In this document: positions 42,159 to 50,055 of the stretch, piece after piece
Layout of the letters: every line of letters starts with the position of its first letter
How positions within the stretch are numbered: the stretch's first letter is position 1
Assembly (NCBI RefSeq): GCF_031458235.1
Contig: NZ_JAVDYB010000001.1
Span: forward strand, 4,946,001-5,010,000
DNA from: Catenuloplanes atrovinosus
Lineage (GTDB): Bacteria > Actinomycetota > Actinomycetes > Mycobacteriales > Micromonosporaceae
Length of the DNA stretch: 64,000 bases
Direction of reading: 5' to 3'
Made by a program: the position numbers and the translations under genes
Notes under the pieces: model-generated
What the model was told of the DNA's origin: nothing
The model's database searches: none
The model's input: only the letters and a program-made list of their open reading frames with translations

Positions 42159-42776
42159 TCAGGTGTTGGTGGTGGCGTGGTGGCGGCCGCGACGGGCGAG
42201 CTCACGCAGCAGCGCCGCGATCAGATCGCCGGATGGCAGGCCGCTACCGGCGAGGATGCTGGTTTGTGCGTCGTCGACCGCGGTGTGCAGGCGCTTGGCC
42301 AGCCGCATGCCGGCGTCGGTGGGGACCAGCACGATCGTGCGCCGGTCGTGCTCGGCGGGGATCCGGTAGACCAGCCCGCGCGCGATCAAGGTGCGGATCG
42401 CCGCCGTGAGGGTGGCTTTGGCGACGCCCGTCTCCGCGGCGATCCGGCGGGTTTCGATGCCCCGGGTGACGCACACCAGCAGGAGGGCGTCGAAGTGATT
42501 CCAGGTGAACCCTTCCTCGCGCAGCACGGTCCGCTCGATGAGGCCGCGGATCAGGTTCGCGGTGCGGCATAGCTGCACGATCGTCCCGGGCCGCGGTGCA
42601 TGGTGCGGCCCGATGCTGCGGTGCGTGGGCGGGTATGGCGGTGCCGCGTTCTGCCCGTACCCGGCCGGCCGTCGTAGTGCCGGCATACCACCCTGGCGTG
42701 GCGGGGCGGGCACGGCGTCGGCGGGTCCGCGGTTTCTGCGCGGGGCGCTGGACGTGTCGTTGTGGCTTGCGTGCAT
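42159..42776 (-). CDS. MarR-family transcriptional regulator
   Basis: Up to 205 residues; an internal ATG near 42686 would shorten a disordered N-terminus. The winged helix reads FTWNHFDALLLVCVTRGIET, AAETGVAKATLTAAIRTLI and GLVYRIPAEHDRRTIVLVPT, the MarR pattern with a DRR wing. Dimerisation helices lie at both ends (LCRTANLIRGLIERTVL and LIAALLRELARRG). MarR proteins usually repress a neighbouring efflux gene until a ligand binds, which fits the MFS gene downstream. Confidence 0.85.
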   Translation of the reverse strand: MHASHNDTSSAPRRNRGPADAVPAPPRQGGMPALRRPAGYGQNAAPPYPPTHRSIGPHHAPRPGTIVQLCRTANLIRGLIERTVLREEGFTWNHFDALLLVCVTRGIETRRIAAETGVAKATLTAAIRTLIARGLVYRIPAEHDRRTIVLVPTDAGMRLAKRLHTAVDDAQTSILAGSGLPSGDLIAALLRELARRGRHHATTNT

Positions 42777-43066
42777 CAGCGTGTCCTAGATCGACTATGC
42801 GGAGGAGGGGCGCGCAGGACGCGATACGGCTCGCGCCGCAGGCCGGGGTGGACGTCGGTGTCCGCGTCCGGGCTGCGCCGAATCCGGGGCGCCGCTGCAC
42901 ATCACCCGGCACAGCGCCGCATCCAGCGATGTCGGGGCAGCGTGCTCGTAGCCGCGGGCGGCCGGGTTCCGGCACCACCTGACAGGCATCTACCGCACGC
43001 GCTCGCCGCCGGAGGTGATGCGCGGACGCACGCACCGGTCGAGGCCACACCGACAGAATTACGGTG
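42777..43066. other. Gap without a gene
   Basis: Only Arg/Pro/Gly-rich shadow frames are present. It presumably includes the promoter of the MarR-MFS pair. Confidence 0.4.
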
Positions 43067-43522
43067 CTACTCCATGTTCATTTCAGCCCCGGCATCCCGC
43101 CTTGGATCATCATGGTCATAAACAGGGTCTGCGGCCGGCCCGCGTGCGTCGGCGTCTAGCGGTATCAACGGCGGTTCAGGCTCTCCCAGCTCGCGGCGGA
43201 GCTGTTTCGCGTCGAGCCAGTATTGGCTTTCTTGCGCGAAGCTGCTCCTGAAGCCTCCGGGGCGGTGCCATTGTTCGAGCACTTCCCATGCCGCGTCGGA
43301 CGCATGCGATTTCACGATTTCGTCGGGGGACGTCTCCCATGGGATGTCGGCCTGCTCAGCGGCGATCTCGTCACCTCGGCCCTGCCAGTTCCGTAGCGCC
43401 GCTTCGTACGCTGCCAACGCGGCATCGAGCGCCGCGCCTCTACCGCCGGCACCCGCCCCACGGACGCCGTCAGTCGGCTCCTCCGGGATAGGCTCGGCAA
43501 CTGTATTGTTGTCTGCATCCAT
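43067..43522 (-). CDS. Hypothetical acidic protein at the end of the conjugation operon
   Basis: 151 residues from the ATG at 43522 after TGGAGG. Highly acidic with a helical middle (LDAALAAYEAALRNWQGRG, then ASDAAWEVLEQWHRPGGF) and a disordered acidic tail. No membrane segment. It follows the lysozyme/peptidase gene by 57 bp in the same direction and may be the last gene of the transfer operon. No family recognised. Confidence 0.6.
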   Translation of the reverse strand: MDADNNTVAEPIPEEPTDGVRGAGAGGRGAALDAALAAYEAALRNWQGRGDEIAAEQADIPWETSPDEIVKSHASDAAWEVLEQWHRPGGFRSSFAQESQYWLDAKQLRRELGEPEPPLIPLDADARGPAADPVYDHDDPRRDAGAEMNME

Positions 43523-43579
43523 TGCAATGACCTCCAGCCTTACGACATACTCGTGAATGCGCTTGCGGCACGGAATTGG

Positions 43580-44656
43580 TTAGCTTGCGGCCCCGAGAGC
43601 CGCACCCCTGGCGCGCATATACGCCACCGGGTCGATGGCATTTGCGGGACTCAGTTGGCATGTGTCATCGGCGCATGCGTTTTCGTGGACCTCGAAGTGG
43701 AGGTGTGGTCCGCTGGAGTTGCCGGAGCTGCCGACCAGACCGATCGGCACTCCCGCGGCGACTGTGGCGCCGACGGTGACTTCGGGGCGGCGGACCATGT
43801 GGCAGTAGCGGGTGCCGATCCCGCCGGTGTGGGCGATGTCGACGTACCAGCCGCAGCCGATCGTGCCGGGGCTGCCGTCGACGTCGCAGGTGCCGCTGGT
43901 GGAGTTGCAGGCGGAGGCGACCACGGTGCCGGCCGCGGCCGCGCGGATGACGGTGTGCCGTGCCGCGGACAGGTCGACGCCGGCGTGCAGCTCGCCGCCG
44001 CGCGGGCCGAACCCGGAGCCGACGACCGCATCGACCGGCCGGACCCACCCGCCGGGGCCTGCGGAGTGGCCGGTGCAGATGGCGAGGCTGGCGCCGGGGA
44101 GATCGGTGATCGCCGTCGCGCCGGTGACGGCCGCGACGACCCGTTCGGCGTCGTGTTCTTGTGCGCCGTACCGGTCCGGGAACGCCGATTTCTGGACCGT
44201 CTGGGCGGCCACGGTCAGCGGCATGGCCTCCCAGCCGGTCACCGTCAGCAGCGCGGTGTAGAAGCGTTGGCTGGCGTAGACCGGGTCCTGGAGTTGGGCC
44301 GGGGTGCCCCAGCCTTGGCTGGGCCGCTGCTGGAACAGGCCGACGGAGTCCCGGTCGCCGTAGGAGAGGTTGAGCAGCCGGGACTCGACCATGGCGGTCG
44401 CGACCGCGACCACCCAGCCCCGCGGCGGTACCCGCTGCTGCTGGCCGACCGCCACGATCACGGCGGCGTGGGCGACCTGCGCGGAGTCCCAGACGCCGAC
44501 CGGATGCCACGCTCCGGTCGCCACCGGCCGTGGTGTGACCGCGCCGCTGCCGGTACAGGACGCCGACGCCGGCCCGTCGTCGGTGATGACCGCGCCGGTG
44601 CACAGCAGCACGATCACCGCGACGATCGCGACCACCAGCATGAGCACGCTTTTCAT
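43580..44656 (-). CDS. T4SS cell-wall hydrolase: lysozyme-like domain plus M23 peptidase
   Basis: 358 residues from the ATG at 44656, which overlaps the previous stop (ATGA). An N-terminal membrane anchor (MLVVAIVAVIVLLCTGAVI) precedes a lysozyme-like segment (VATAMVESRLLNLSYGDRD, then SVGLFQQRPSQGWG) in which the Glu is the likely catalytic acid. A Cys-flanked linker leads to an M23 LytM-type domain: GGELHAGVDLSA supplies His and Asp, and SGPHLHFEVHENA the HxH zinc ligands. It would open peptidoglycan locally for the transfer channel, as VirB1-type proteins do. Confidence 0.85.
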   Translation of the reverse strand: MKSVLMLVVAIVAVIVLLCTGAVITDDGPASASCTGSGAVTPRPVATGAWHPVGVWDSAQVAHAAVIVAVGQQQRVPPRGWVVAVATAMVESRLLNLSYGDRDSVGLFQQRPSQGWGTPAQLQDPVYASQRFYTALLTVTGWEAMPLTVAAQTVQKSAFPDRYGAQEHDAERVVAAVTGATAITDLPGASLAICTGHSAGPGGWVRPVDAVVGSGFGPRGGELHAGVDLSAARHTVIRAAAAGTVVASACNSTSGTCDVDGSPGTIGCGWYVDIAHTGGIGTRYCHMVRRPEVTVGATVAAGVPIGLVGSSGNSSGPHLHFEVHENACADDTCQLSPANAIDPVAYMRARGAALGAAS

Positions 44657-45162
44657 CCGTCCACCATCTGCACGGTGGCGACCAGCCAGCGGCCGTGCGA
44701 TGCCACGCACACCAGCCGCAGCGTCCCGGCGTCGGTCGGCACGTCCACGACGACACGCAGCGTGGTGCTCTCCCGTGGCCATGCCTGCCCGGTGATCCGG
44801 GTGGCGGGCACGTTGGCCGGGTCGACGGTGCGCAGCATCGTCGCGTACTCGGCCGTCGCCAGCGCCGCGACGTCTTCTCGCCAGCGGTCCGCGGGCAGGT
44901 GCGGGCGCGCCCAGGCGTCGGCGAATCGGGTGGCCGCGTCCACGGCGGCGGCCGGCACGGCGGTCGGCAGCGGTGCGGCAAGACCGTCGGCATCCGGCGC
45001 CGGCGGGCCAGCGGACTCGGTGAGATGACCGCCGGCGTCCACCGCCTGCGTGCGGTCGTGTGCCGGCTCATGGTCGTGGGTAGCCGGCAGACACGCGGAC
45101 GACATGATGAGCGCGGCGGCAGCGGTACACGACGCGGCGGCCGTCACCAGACGCGGCCTCAT
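44653..45162 (-). CDS. Lipoprotein of the conjugation system
   Basis: 169 residues from an ATG at 45162 that overlaps the preceding gene's stop. The N-terminus has a hydrophobic stretch ending SSAC, a lipobox with Cys24 as lipid-bearing residue. The mature part has a helix (AATRFADAWARPHLPADRW) and a beta-sheet (TTLRVVVDVPTDAGTLRLV, then GRWLVATVQMVDG). This NTF2-like outline is used by VirB8/TcpC-type channel proteins. Overlaps on both sides show translational coupling in the tra operon. Confidence 0.7.
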   Translation of the reverse strand: MRPRLVTAAASCTAAAALIMSSACLPATHDHEPAHDRTQAVDAGGHLTESAGPPAPDADGLAAPLPTAVPAAAVDAATRFADAWARPHLPADRWREDVAALATAEYATMLRTVDPANVPATRITGQAWPRESTTLRVVVDVPTDAGTLRLVCVASHGRWLVATVQMVDG

Positions 45163-45728
45163 TCCGCTTCCACCGATGGGCTGATGGGTGCGTCCCGGCC
45201 GAGGTCTTCGTTGACCAGCGCGGCCATGCCCCGTAGCTGCTGGTGTATGGATTGCAGATCGCCTCGGTGGGGGTCGAGGCGTATCGCGGCGATGGCGTCC
45301 AGGAGCGCCTTCGCGCGGGTGGCGACCTCGTCCAACGAGGACTGCGGATCACCAGGGCGGTGGCCTTGGTCGTCGACCAGCTCGGTCATGTTCTGCAACC
45401 TCCAACGAATGGTGCGCAGGTCGGCAGGGCGTTGCGTATCTAGTCGCATGGCGTCGACATCGGCGGCGAGGGCCGCTGCCCGGGTAGCGATGTGGTCCAG
45501 CGGCGTCTGCACACCCGCGCGATCGAGGTGCCCGTCGGCTACGTCGGTCAGCCTTTGCAGCTGCCGCCGGATGGTGCCGAGGTCGGCCGGGACACGGTTG
45601 TTCTTGCGCATCGCGGCGATGTCGCCTCGCAGCCGGCTCACGCTGGTGTGCAGGTGCCTGAGCACCCGGGCCTGCGCCTGCTGTGTGGAATCGGCTGCAC
45701 CGGAGAGGCCGTCAGCGGGGCCGGTCAC
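45159..45728 (-). CDS. Coiled-coil protein built of three repeats
   Basis: 189 residues from a GTG at 45728 sharing one base with the previous stop. A unit of about 45 residues recurs three times: LRGDIAAMRKNNRVPADL, then LAADVDAMRLDTQRPADL, then LLDAIAAIRLDPHRGDL. Each is followed by a GTIRRQLQ/RTIRWRLQ/QSIHQQLR helix. It is entirely helical and hydrophilic, without a membrane segment. It is probably a structural or adaptor protein of the transfer machinery. No family recognised. Confidence 0.65.
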   Translation of the reverse strand: MTGPADGLSGAADSTQQAQARVLRHLHTSVSRLRGDIAAMRKNNRVPADLGTIRRQLQRLTDVADGHLDRAGVQTPLDHIATRAAALAADVDAMRLDTQRPADLRTIRWRLQNMTELVDDQGHRPGDPQSSLDEVATRAKALLDAIAAIRLDPHRGDLQSIHQQLRGMAALVNEDLGRDAPISPSVEAE

Positions 45729-46051
45729 TACTCCACCTCCGGTTCGTCGTCGACACCCCGGTCGTTGTCATCGAGGTAGGGATCGTGATCGGCCACCGCC
45801 TCATCGAAATCCGTCGACTGGCGCGCGTCGCGGCCTTCGACGTCGCTGGCTTCGGCTGCGCGAGCTTCGGCCTCCTGGGCTTCGGTCGCGCGCGCTTCAG
45901 CGGCGAGGGCTTTCGCCTCCGCGGCTCGGCGGACGTCCTGGATCGCGACGACGTGCAGGTAGACGCGCACCGACGCGTCGCGGATGCCGCCGATCCGTGA
46001 GATGAGGCGCGCCCAGTCCCAGTTGCTGGCCACCTCGGCGGGGTGAGTCAT
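45728..46051 (-). CDS. Small helical protein in the conjugation operon
   Basis: 107 residues from the ATG at 46051, overlapping the previous stop (ATGA). SNWDWARLISRIGGIRDAS and VRVYLHVVAIQDV are followed by a long Ala/Glu-rich helix (AAEAKALAAEARATEAQEAE) and an acidic tail with DDNDRGVDDEPEVE. No membrane segment and no recognised family. Confidence 0.65.
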   Translation of the reverse strand: MTHPAEVASNWDWARLISRIGGIRDASVRVYLHVVAIQDVRRAAEAKALAAEARATEAQEAEARAAEASDVEGRDARQSTDFDEAVADHDPYLDDNDRGVDDEPEVE

Positions 46052-46653
46052 GACGCCACTTCCTTCCCTTCGGTGACCGCAGGCGCGTCGGGTGCGGGGC
46101 GGGTGGCGAGGTCCGCGGCGGCGGCGTGCAGGGCTTGGCGTTGCCAGTCGTCGGGCCATGGGGTGTCGATGCGGCGGCTGGTGTGGTAGCCGTGGCGGCA
46201 TTTGCTGGTGTCGAGTTCGCGCCAGCGGGGCCGGGCCCGGTCGAGGGCCTCGTGCCAGCGCAGCGGCGCCTCGAGGCCCGCGCCCGGGTGGTAGGAGCCG
46301 TGCCAGGCCAGGCACACCGCGGTCAGGTCCTCGACCAGCGGCGGGTGGCGTGGCCAGCACGGGCCGAGGGCGTCGGTGAGCTGGTAGCGGTCGACGGCCC
46401 AGGCCACCCAGTCGATCAGCCACAGCCACACCGCCCGCGCGCCGTCGCGGTCCAGGTCCCGCCACCGCACCCGCGCCGGAGTCCATTCCGGCCGGCCGGC
46501 TGGTGCCTGCTCCTGGAGGCGGACGACTTCGTCGGCGAGACCGGCCAGGCCCGCGCGGAGCGCGTCGACCGCCCCGGCGAGGTCGGCGATCGCTTCCATC
46601 TCCGGGGACGCGTCCGCCGGCAGCTCGAACGTGAACGCGGGCTGGTCAGACAT
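46048..46653 (-). CDS. Hypothetical protein of the conjugation operon
   Basis: 201 residues from the ATG at 46653, overlapping the coupling-protein gene by eight bases. It starts with an acidic helix (EMEAIADLAGAVDALRAGLA). A Trp-rich domain follows: VWLWLIDWVAWAVDRYQL, then WPRHPPLVEDLTAVCLAW and ARPRWRELDTSKCRHGYH. Similar Trp-rich proteins appear beside VirD4 genes in actinobacterial T4SS loci, as I recall, but I cannot name the family. Confidence 0.6.
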   Translation of the reverse strand: MSDQPAFTFELPADASPEMEAIADLAGAVDALRAGLAGLADEVVRLQEQAPAGRPEWTPARVRWRDLDRDGARAVWLWLIDWVAWAVDRYQLTDALGPCWPRHPPLVEDLTAVCLAWHGSYHPGAGLEAPLRWHEALDRARPRWRELDTSKCRHGYHTSRRIDTPWPDDWQRQALHAAAADLATRPAPDAPAVTEGKEVAS

Positions 46654-48508
46654 CGCCGTCACCGTCCCGGATCCGGTCGTTGAACGCGGTCGCGGCCGCT
46701 TGCAGATCCGGGCCGTCGTCGCGTTCCCACCACGCGGGCATGTCGACCTCGACCGGGGGCATGTTGCCCAGCAGCACCAGCGCCCGCCCGGCCGGCAGGT
46801 TCCGCAGCGCGGCCAGGTCAACGAGGTACTCGCGTTTGAGGTGCTCCTGGACGCTGGTGTGCGTCCCGCCCCAGTTGGTGGAGGCGGTCAGCTCCTGCGT
46901 CTGGCCGATGAGCGCCTGGGCGTCGCGGAGCGCGGAGACGTCCTGGGTGCCGCCGAGGACGATGCGGGCGTTCGCGCCGTCGCGCAGCGCCCGCCCGCCC
47001 CGCTGGCCCCAGCGTTCTTCGAGCTGGTGCTCGTTCTGGCAGGCGATCGACATCGAGATACCGGCGCCACCGCCGTCTGCCCAGTGGCCGGGCAGTGACG
47101 GCAGCGGGGCGACGTTGGTGATCTCGTCACCGAGGAAGTACAGGTTGGGTTCGATGCGGCCGCCGCGTGAGGTAAACGACGCCTGGAGGGCGTGGTGGAA
47201 GATGTCTTCGGCGATCGCCGCCAGCAGCGGCGCGACAGCGGCCTGGCTGGTGCGCGGTCCGACCAGATATAAGGTGCCGGACGCCGCCAGCCATGGAGCG
47301 ACCTGATATTGAATGCCGCGGGGCGGGGAGCAGTTGGCCAGCACGGTCGGGTGGGAGAAGCAGTCCAGTGCGGCGAACACCACGGACTGGATGCTGTCTC
47401 TGGTGCGACCGGTCGCTTCCCGGTGATGAGCGAGCCGGTCCGCCCACGCGCTGACCTGGTGGTAGCGCAGGATCTTCTCGGGGCGCGCATCGGACGGGTT
47501 CGCCGCCCAACCGAAGATGTCTTCCAAGGTGCAGCGCTCGTCCAATGCTGCGGCGTGCAGCATGGCGCGGATCAGCGCCGCAGCCTGGTCCTGGAAGAAC
47601 GCCCCGTTCTCGGCGGAGGAATCGATGCCGGCGCCGGCGGCGAAGCCCTTCGCGCGCAGGGCCGCGACTTCCATGTCCTCGGCGCCCTCGATCGGTGACC
47701 AGCGCAGCCGGGGCACGCCGGGCAGTTTGCCGAGCGGCTCGAAGATGAACGTGGGCCCGATCGCATCGCGGGCGGCGTAGGTGACGGCCGCGACGTCCAG
47801 GCGGGTGGAGGTCGTCAGGACCGCGCCGCGGGCGTCGAGTACCCGCGGGATGATGTACCGGGATGTCTTGCCGCCGAACCGCGCGGCGGCGGCGAGGAGT
47901 TCGGTGTATTCGTTGGCCAGGTACAGCGGCTCACCGGACATCGCGTGGTAGCCGAGTAGCCGGCCGACTTCGAGGGGATCCGTCCGCCGTCGCTCCTTGA
48001 CCGCGATCACGGCCGGGGTGTCGGTGTCCCGGATCGTCAGGGCTGGCCGGAGCACGTCGACGCGGTCGAGGACCGCTTTCGCGGTGACCAGCTGGCGCAG
48101 GTCCTTGCGGCTGGCGAACCCGGACCGGTGCAGGTACTTGCGGCCCACCCGCACCGGCGCCCACACCAGCCCGGCCAGCGCGGCGGCGTAGAGCAGCAGC
48201 CACAGCGAATACACCAGCCCGGCGGGGCCGACGTCGGCGCGCGCATCCGGCGGCCACGCGTGCCGTGGGGTGGCCAGGTGGGCCGGCAGACGCAGCGAGA
48301 TACCAAGCGCGTCCGCAGGCGTGGAGTCCGGCCACGCCCCGTGGGCGAGCAGCCCGGATAGCTGACCGGCGATCCACAGCGTGGCCGTGGCGATGACCGC
48401 GGTGACGACGCCGATGGCGAGGGCGGCCAGCCGGATGACGATGTCGAGGCGGTGGATGCCTTCGTGGGGCAGCCGGTGCCCGGGGGACATCAGCGGTGGC
48501 CTGCTCAT
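46646..48508 (-). CDS. VirD4/TraG-like type IV coupling protein
   Basis: 620 residues from the ATG at 48508, coupled to the VirB4-like gene by ATGA. Two N-terminal membrane helices (AALAIGVVTAVIATATLWI and LWLLLYAAALAGLVW) anchor it. The nucleotide site reads AARFGGKTSRYIIP, a shortened P-loop. Walker B is NLYFLGDEITNVAPLPSL, followed by SIACQNEHQLEERWG and ANARIVLGGTQDV, the usual VirD4 order. It would recruit the relaxase-DNA complex and drive it into the channel. The GGKT in place of GxxGxGKS/T is odd and may affect ATP use. Confidence 0.85.
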   Translation of the reverse strand: MSRPPLMSPGHRLPHEGIHRLDIVIRLAALAIGVVTAVIATATLWIAGQLSGLLAHGAWPDSTPADALGISLRLPAHLATPRHAWPPDARADVGPAGLVYSLWLLLYAAALAGLVWAPVRVGRKYLHRSGFASRKDLRQLVTAKAVLDRVDVLRPALTIRDTDTPAVIAVKERRRTDPLEVGRLLGYHAMSGEPLYLANEYTELLAAAARFGGKTSRYIIPRVLDARGAVLTTSTRLDVAAVTYAARDAIGPTFIFEPLGKLPGVPRLRWSPIEGAEDMEVAALRAKGFAAGAGIDSSAENGAFFQDQAAALIRAMLHAAALDERCTLEDIFGWAANPSDARPEKILRYHQVSAWADRLAHHREATGRTRDSIQSVVFAALDCFSHPTVLANCSPPRGIQYQVAPWLAASGTLYLVGPRTSQAAVAPLLAAIAEDIFHHALQASFTSRGGRIEPNLYFLGDEITNVAPLPSLPGHWADGGGAGISMSIACQNEHQLEERWGQRGGRALRDGANARIVLGGTQDVSALRDAQALIGQTQELTASTNWGGTHTSVQEHLKREYLVDLAALRNLPAGRALVLLGNMPPVEVDMPAWWERDDGPDLQAAATAFNDRIRDGDGDV

Positions 48509-50055
48509 GCCGGCACCCCCATCCCGGCGGTGGTGGCGGGCAGCGGCGGGGGCGTGTCGCCGAGCATCTTCTGCTCGGTGTTGACCATCGCCCACTCGGC
48601 ACGCGACATCTGGTGCTTGACGACGTAGGAGCGGCCAGCAACCTTCCACAGGCCGGTGCCGCGTGGCAGCCGCTGCAGTAGCTGCGTCTCCACGTCGGTG
48701 GTGCCGAGGAACTCGGCGGCCGCGTCGAGGGAGCCGGGGGCCTGCCGGTAGGAGATCCGCACGCCGGTGTCCTCGATCAGGCCGCGCGCGATGCGTACCT
48801 GCTCGGACCCGGCGCTGCCTGACGCGGTCAGGTCGGAGAACCGGTGGAACGCCAGGACGTTCTCCGAGCCGAGGGCGCGGGCGAGTTTGAGCTGTTCGCG
48901 CATGCGGCGCATCGGCCCGAGGTAGCGGGCCAGCAGCGCGAACTCGTCGTAGAGGCACATGCGTGGTGGGGCGTCGGGACGGGTCAGTTCCGCCTCGAGC
49001 CAGGATTGGGCGCAGGTCATCGCCATCGCCGTCATCGCGTCCGACGTCCGCACCGCGCGCAGGTCCAGCACCGCACCGGCCTGCCCGAAGTCGAGGTGGG
49101 CGCTGGCGGCGTCGGGGGCGTCGAAGATCCCGCCGAGCGCGCCGGTGATCAATCTTTCCAGCGCCAGCCGCACCCGGCGGGAGTCGGCGACGAACTCGGC
49201 GAGGGTGTAGTGGACGCCTTCGAGCCGGTGTTTCCAGGCGTCGACGTCGGCCATCGCAGCCAGGACGGTCGACAGGGTGGGGGCGGGTTGCCGGCCGGGG
49301 CTGGTGCCGTCATCGGCGCGGGTGACCGCGTCGAGGGCGTAGGCGATCAGGGACCGTTCGGCCTCCGACAGCCGGTCCCCGATCTGGATTTCGAGCAGGC
49401 CTTCCAGCAGCAGAAGCCGGCGGGTGCGCTGGATCTGCGCCCATTCCGTCTCCGGCTGGCCCGCCAGCCGACCGATCCCGGCCAGCGGGTTCATGACCAC
49501 GCCGAGACCGGGGCCGATCCGCAGCGGCCGGATCCCGAGCGCGCCGGCGAGGGGGTCGTATTCACCTTTGACGTCGACGATGTAGCTGCGCCGGCCCAGC
49601 GCGGCGTTACGGAACGCCAGGCACTTCAGCAGCGCGCTCTTGGCCGAGCGGATCTCGCCCGTGACGACCACGTTCGGGGCGCCGACCACGCCGAGCCGGT
49701 AGAGCTCGTGGACGGAGAAATAGAACGCCGCCCGCGAGTAGATCTCGGTGCCGATCAGCGGGCCGCGGGCCGGCAGGCCCGGGTCGTTGACGAACGGATA
49801 CACCGAACAAAGTTGGGCGGAGGTGGTCTCCAGCGGTGGCAGCCGTAGCTGCCACGCCACCCGGCCCGCGGCCGGGCCGGGACCGCCGCGGGCGGTGACC
49901 GGCCCGGGCCCGGTCAGCCGGGCGAGGTCGCGGTCCAGGCGCCGCCGCCGGCGGCGGGCCTGCCGGGCAGCGGCGGCCTCGTCGGCGGCGGCCGCCCGCG
50001 CGGCGATCAGCGCGGCGAGGCTGTCCTCGCGGGGCAGACGGGTACGCCGGATCAT
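48505..50055 (-). CDS. VirB4/TraC-like T4SS ATPase
   Basis: 516 residues from the ATG at 50055. After a basic helical N-terminus come QLCSVYPFVNDPGLPARG and the P-loop VVTGEIRSAKSALLKC, where the conserved GxxxxGKS is written GEIRSAKS. RSYIVDVKGEYDPLA is the strand after it. Walker B is PRMCLYDEFALLARYLG, and NVLAFHRFSDLT and VRISYRQAPGS complete the RecA-like fold. It powers assembly and transfer. Shorter than full VirB4 because the N-terminal half is supplied by the separate gene at 50052, an arrangement typical of actinobacteria. Confidence 0.85.
   Translation of the reverse strand: MIRRTRLPREDSLAALIAARAAAADEAAAARQARRRRRRLDRDLARLTGPGPVTARGGPGPAAGRVAWQLRLPPLETTSAQLCSVYPFVNDPGLPARGPLIGTEIYSRAAFYFSVHELYRLGVVGAPNVVVTGEIRSAKSALLKCLAFRNAALGRRSYIVDVKGEYDPLAGALGIRPLRIGPGLGVVMNPLAGIGRLAGQPETEWAQIQRTRRLLLLEGLLEIQIGDRLSEAERSLIAYALDAVTRADDGTSPGRQPAPTLSTVLAAMADVDAWKHRLEGVHYTLAEFVADSRRVRLALERLITGALGGIFDAPDAASAHLDFGQAGAVLDLRAVRTSDAMTAMAMTCAQSWLEAELTRPDAPPRMCLYDEFALLARYLGPMRRMREQLKLARALGSENVLAFHRFSDLTASGSAGSEQVRIARGLIEDTGVRISYRQAPGSLDAAAEFLGTTDVETQLLQRLPRGTGLWKVAGRSYVVKHQMSRAEWAMVNTEQKMLGDTPPPLPATTAGMGVPA

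Noticed and set aside
42244-43050. 268-codon minus-strand frame overlapping the MarR gene
   Set aside because: Arg/His/Pro-rich shadow in another frame of the MarR gene, without motif or start site.
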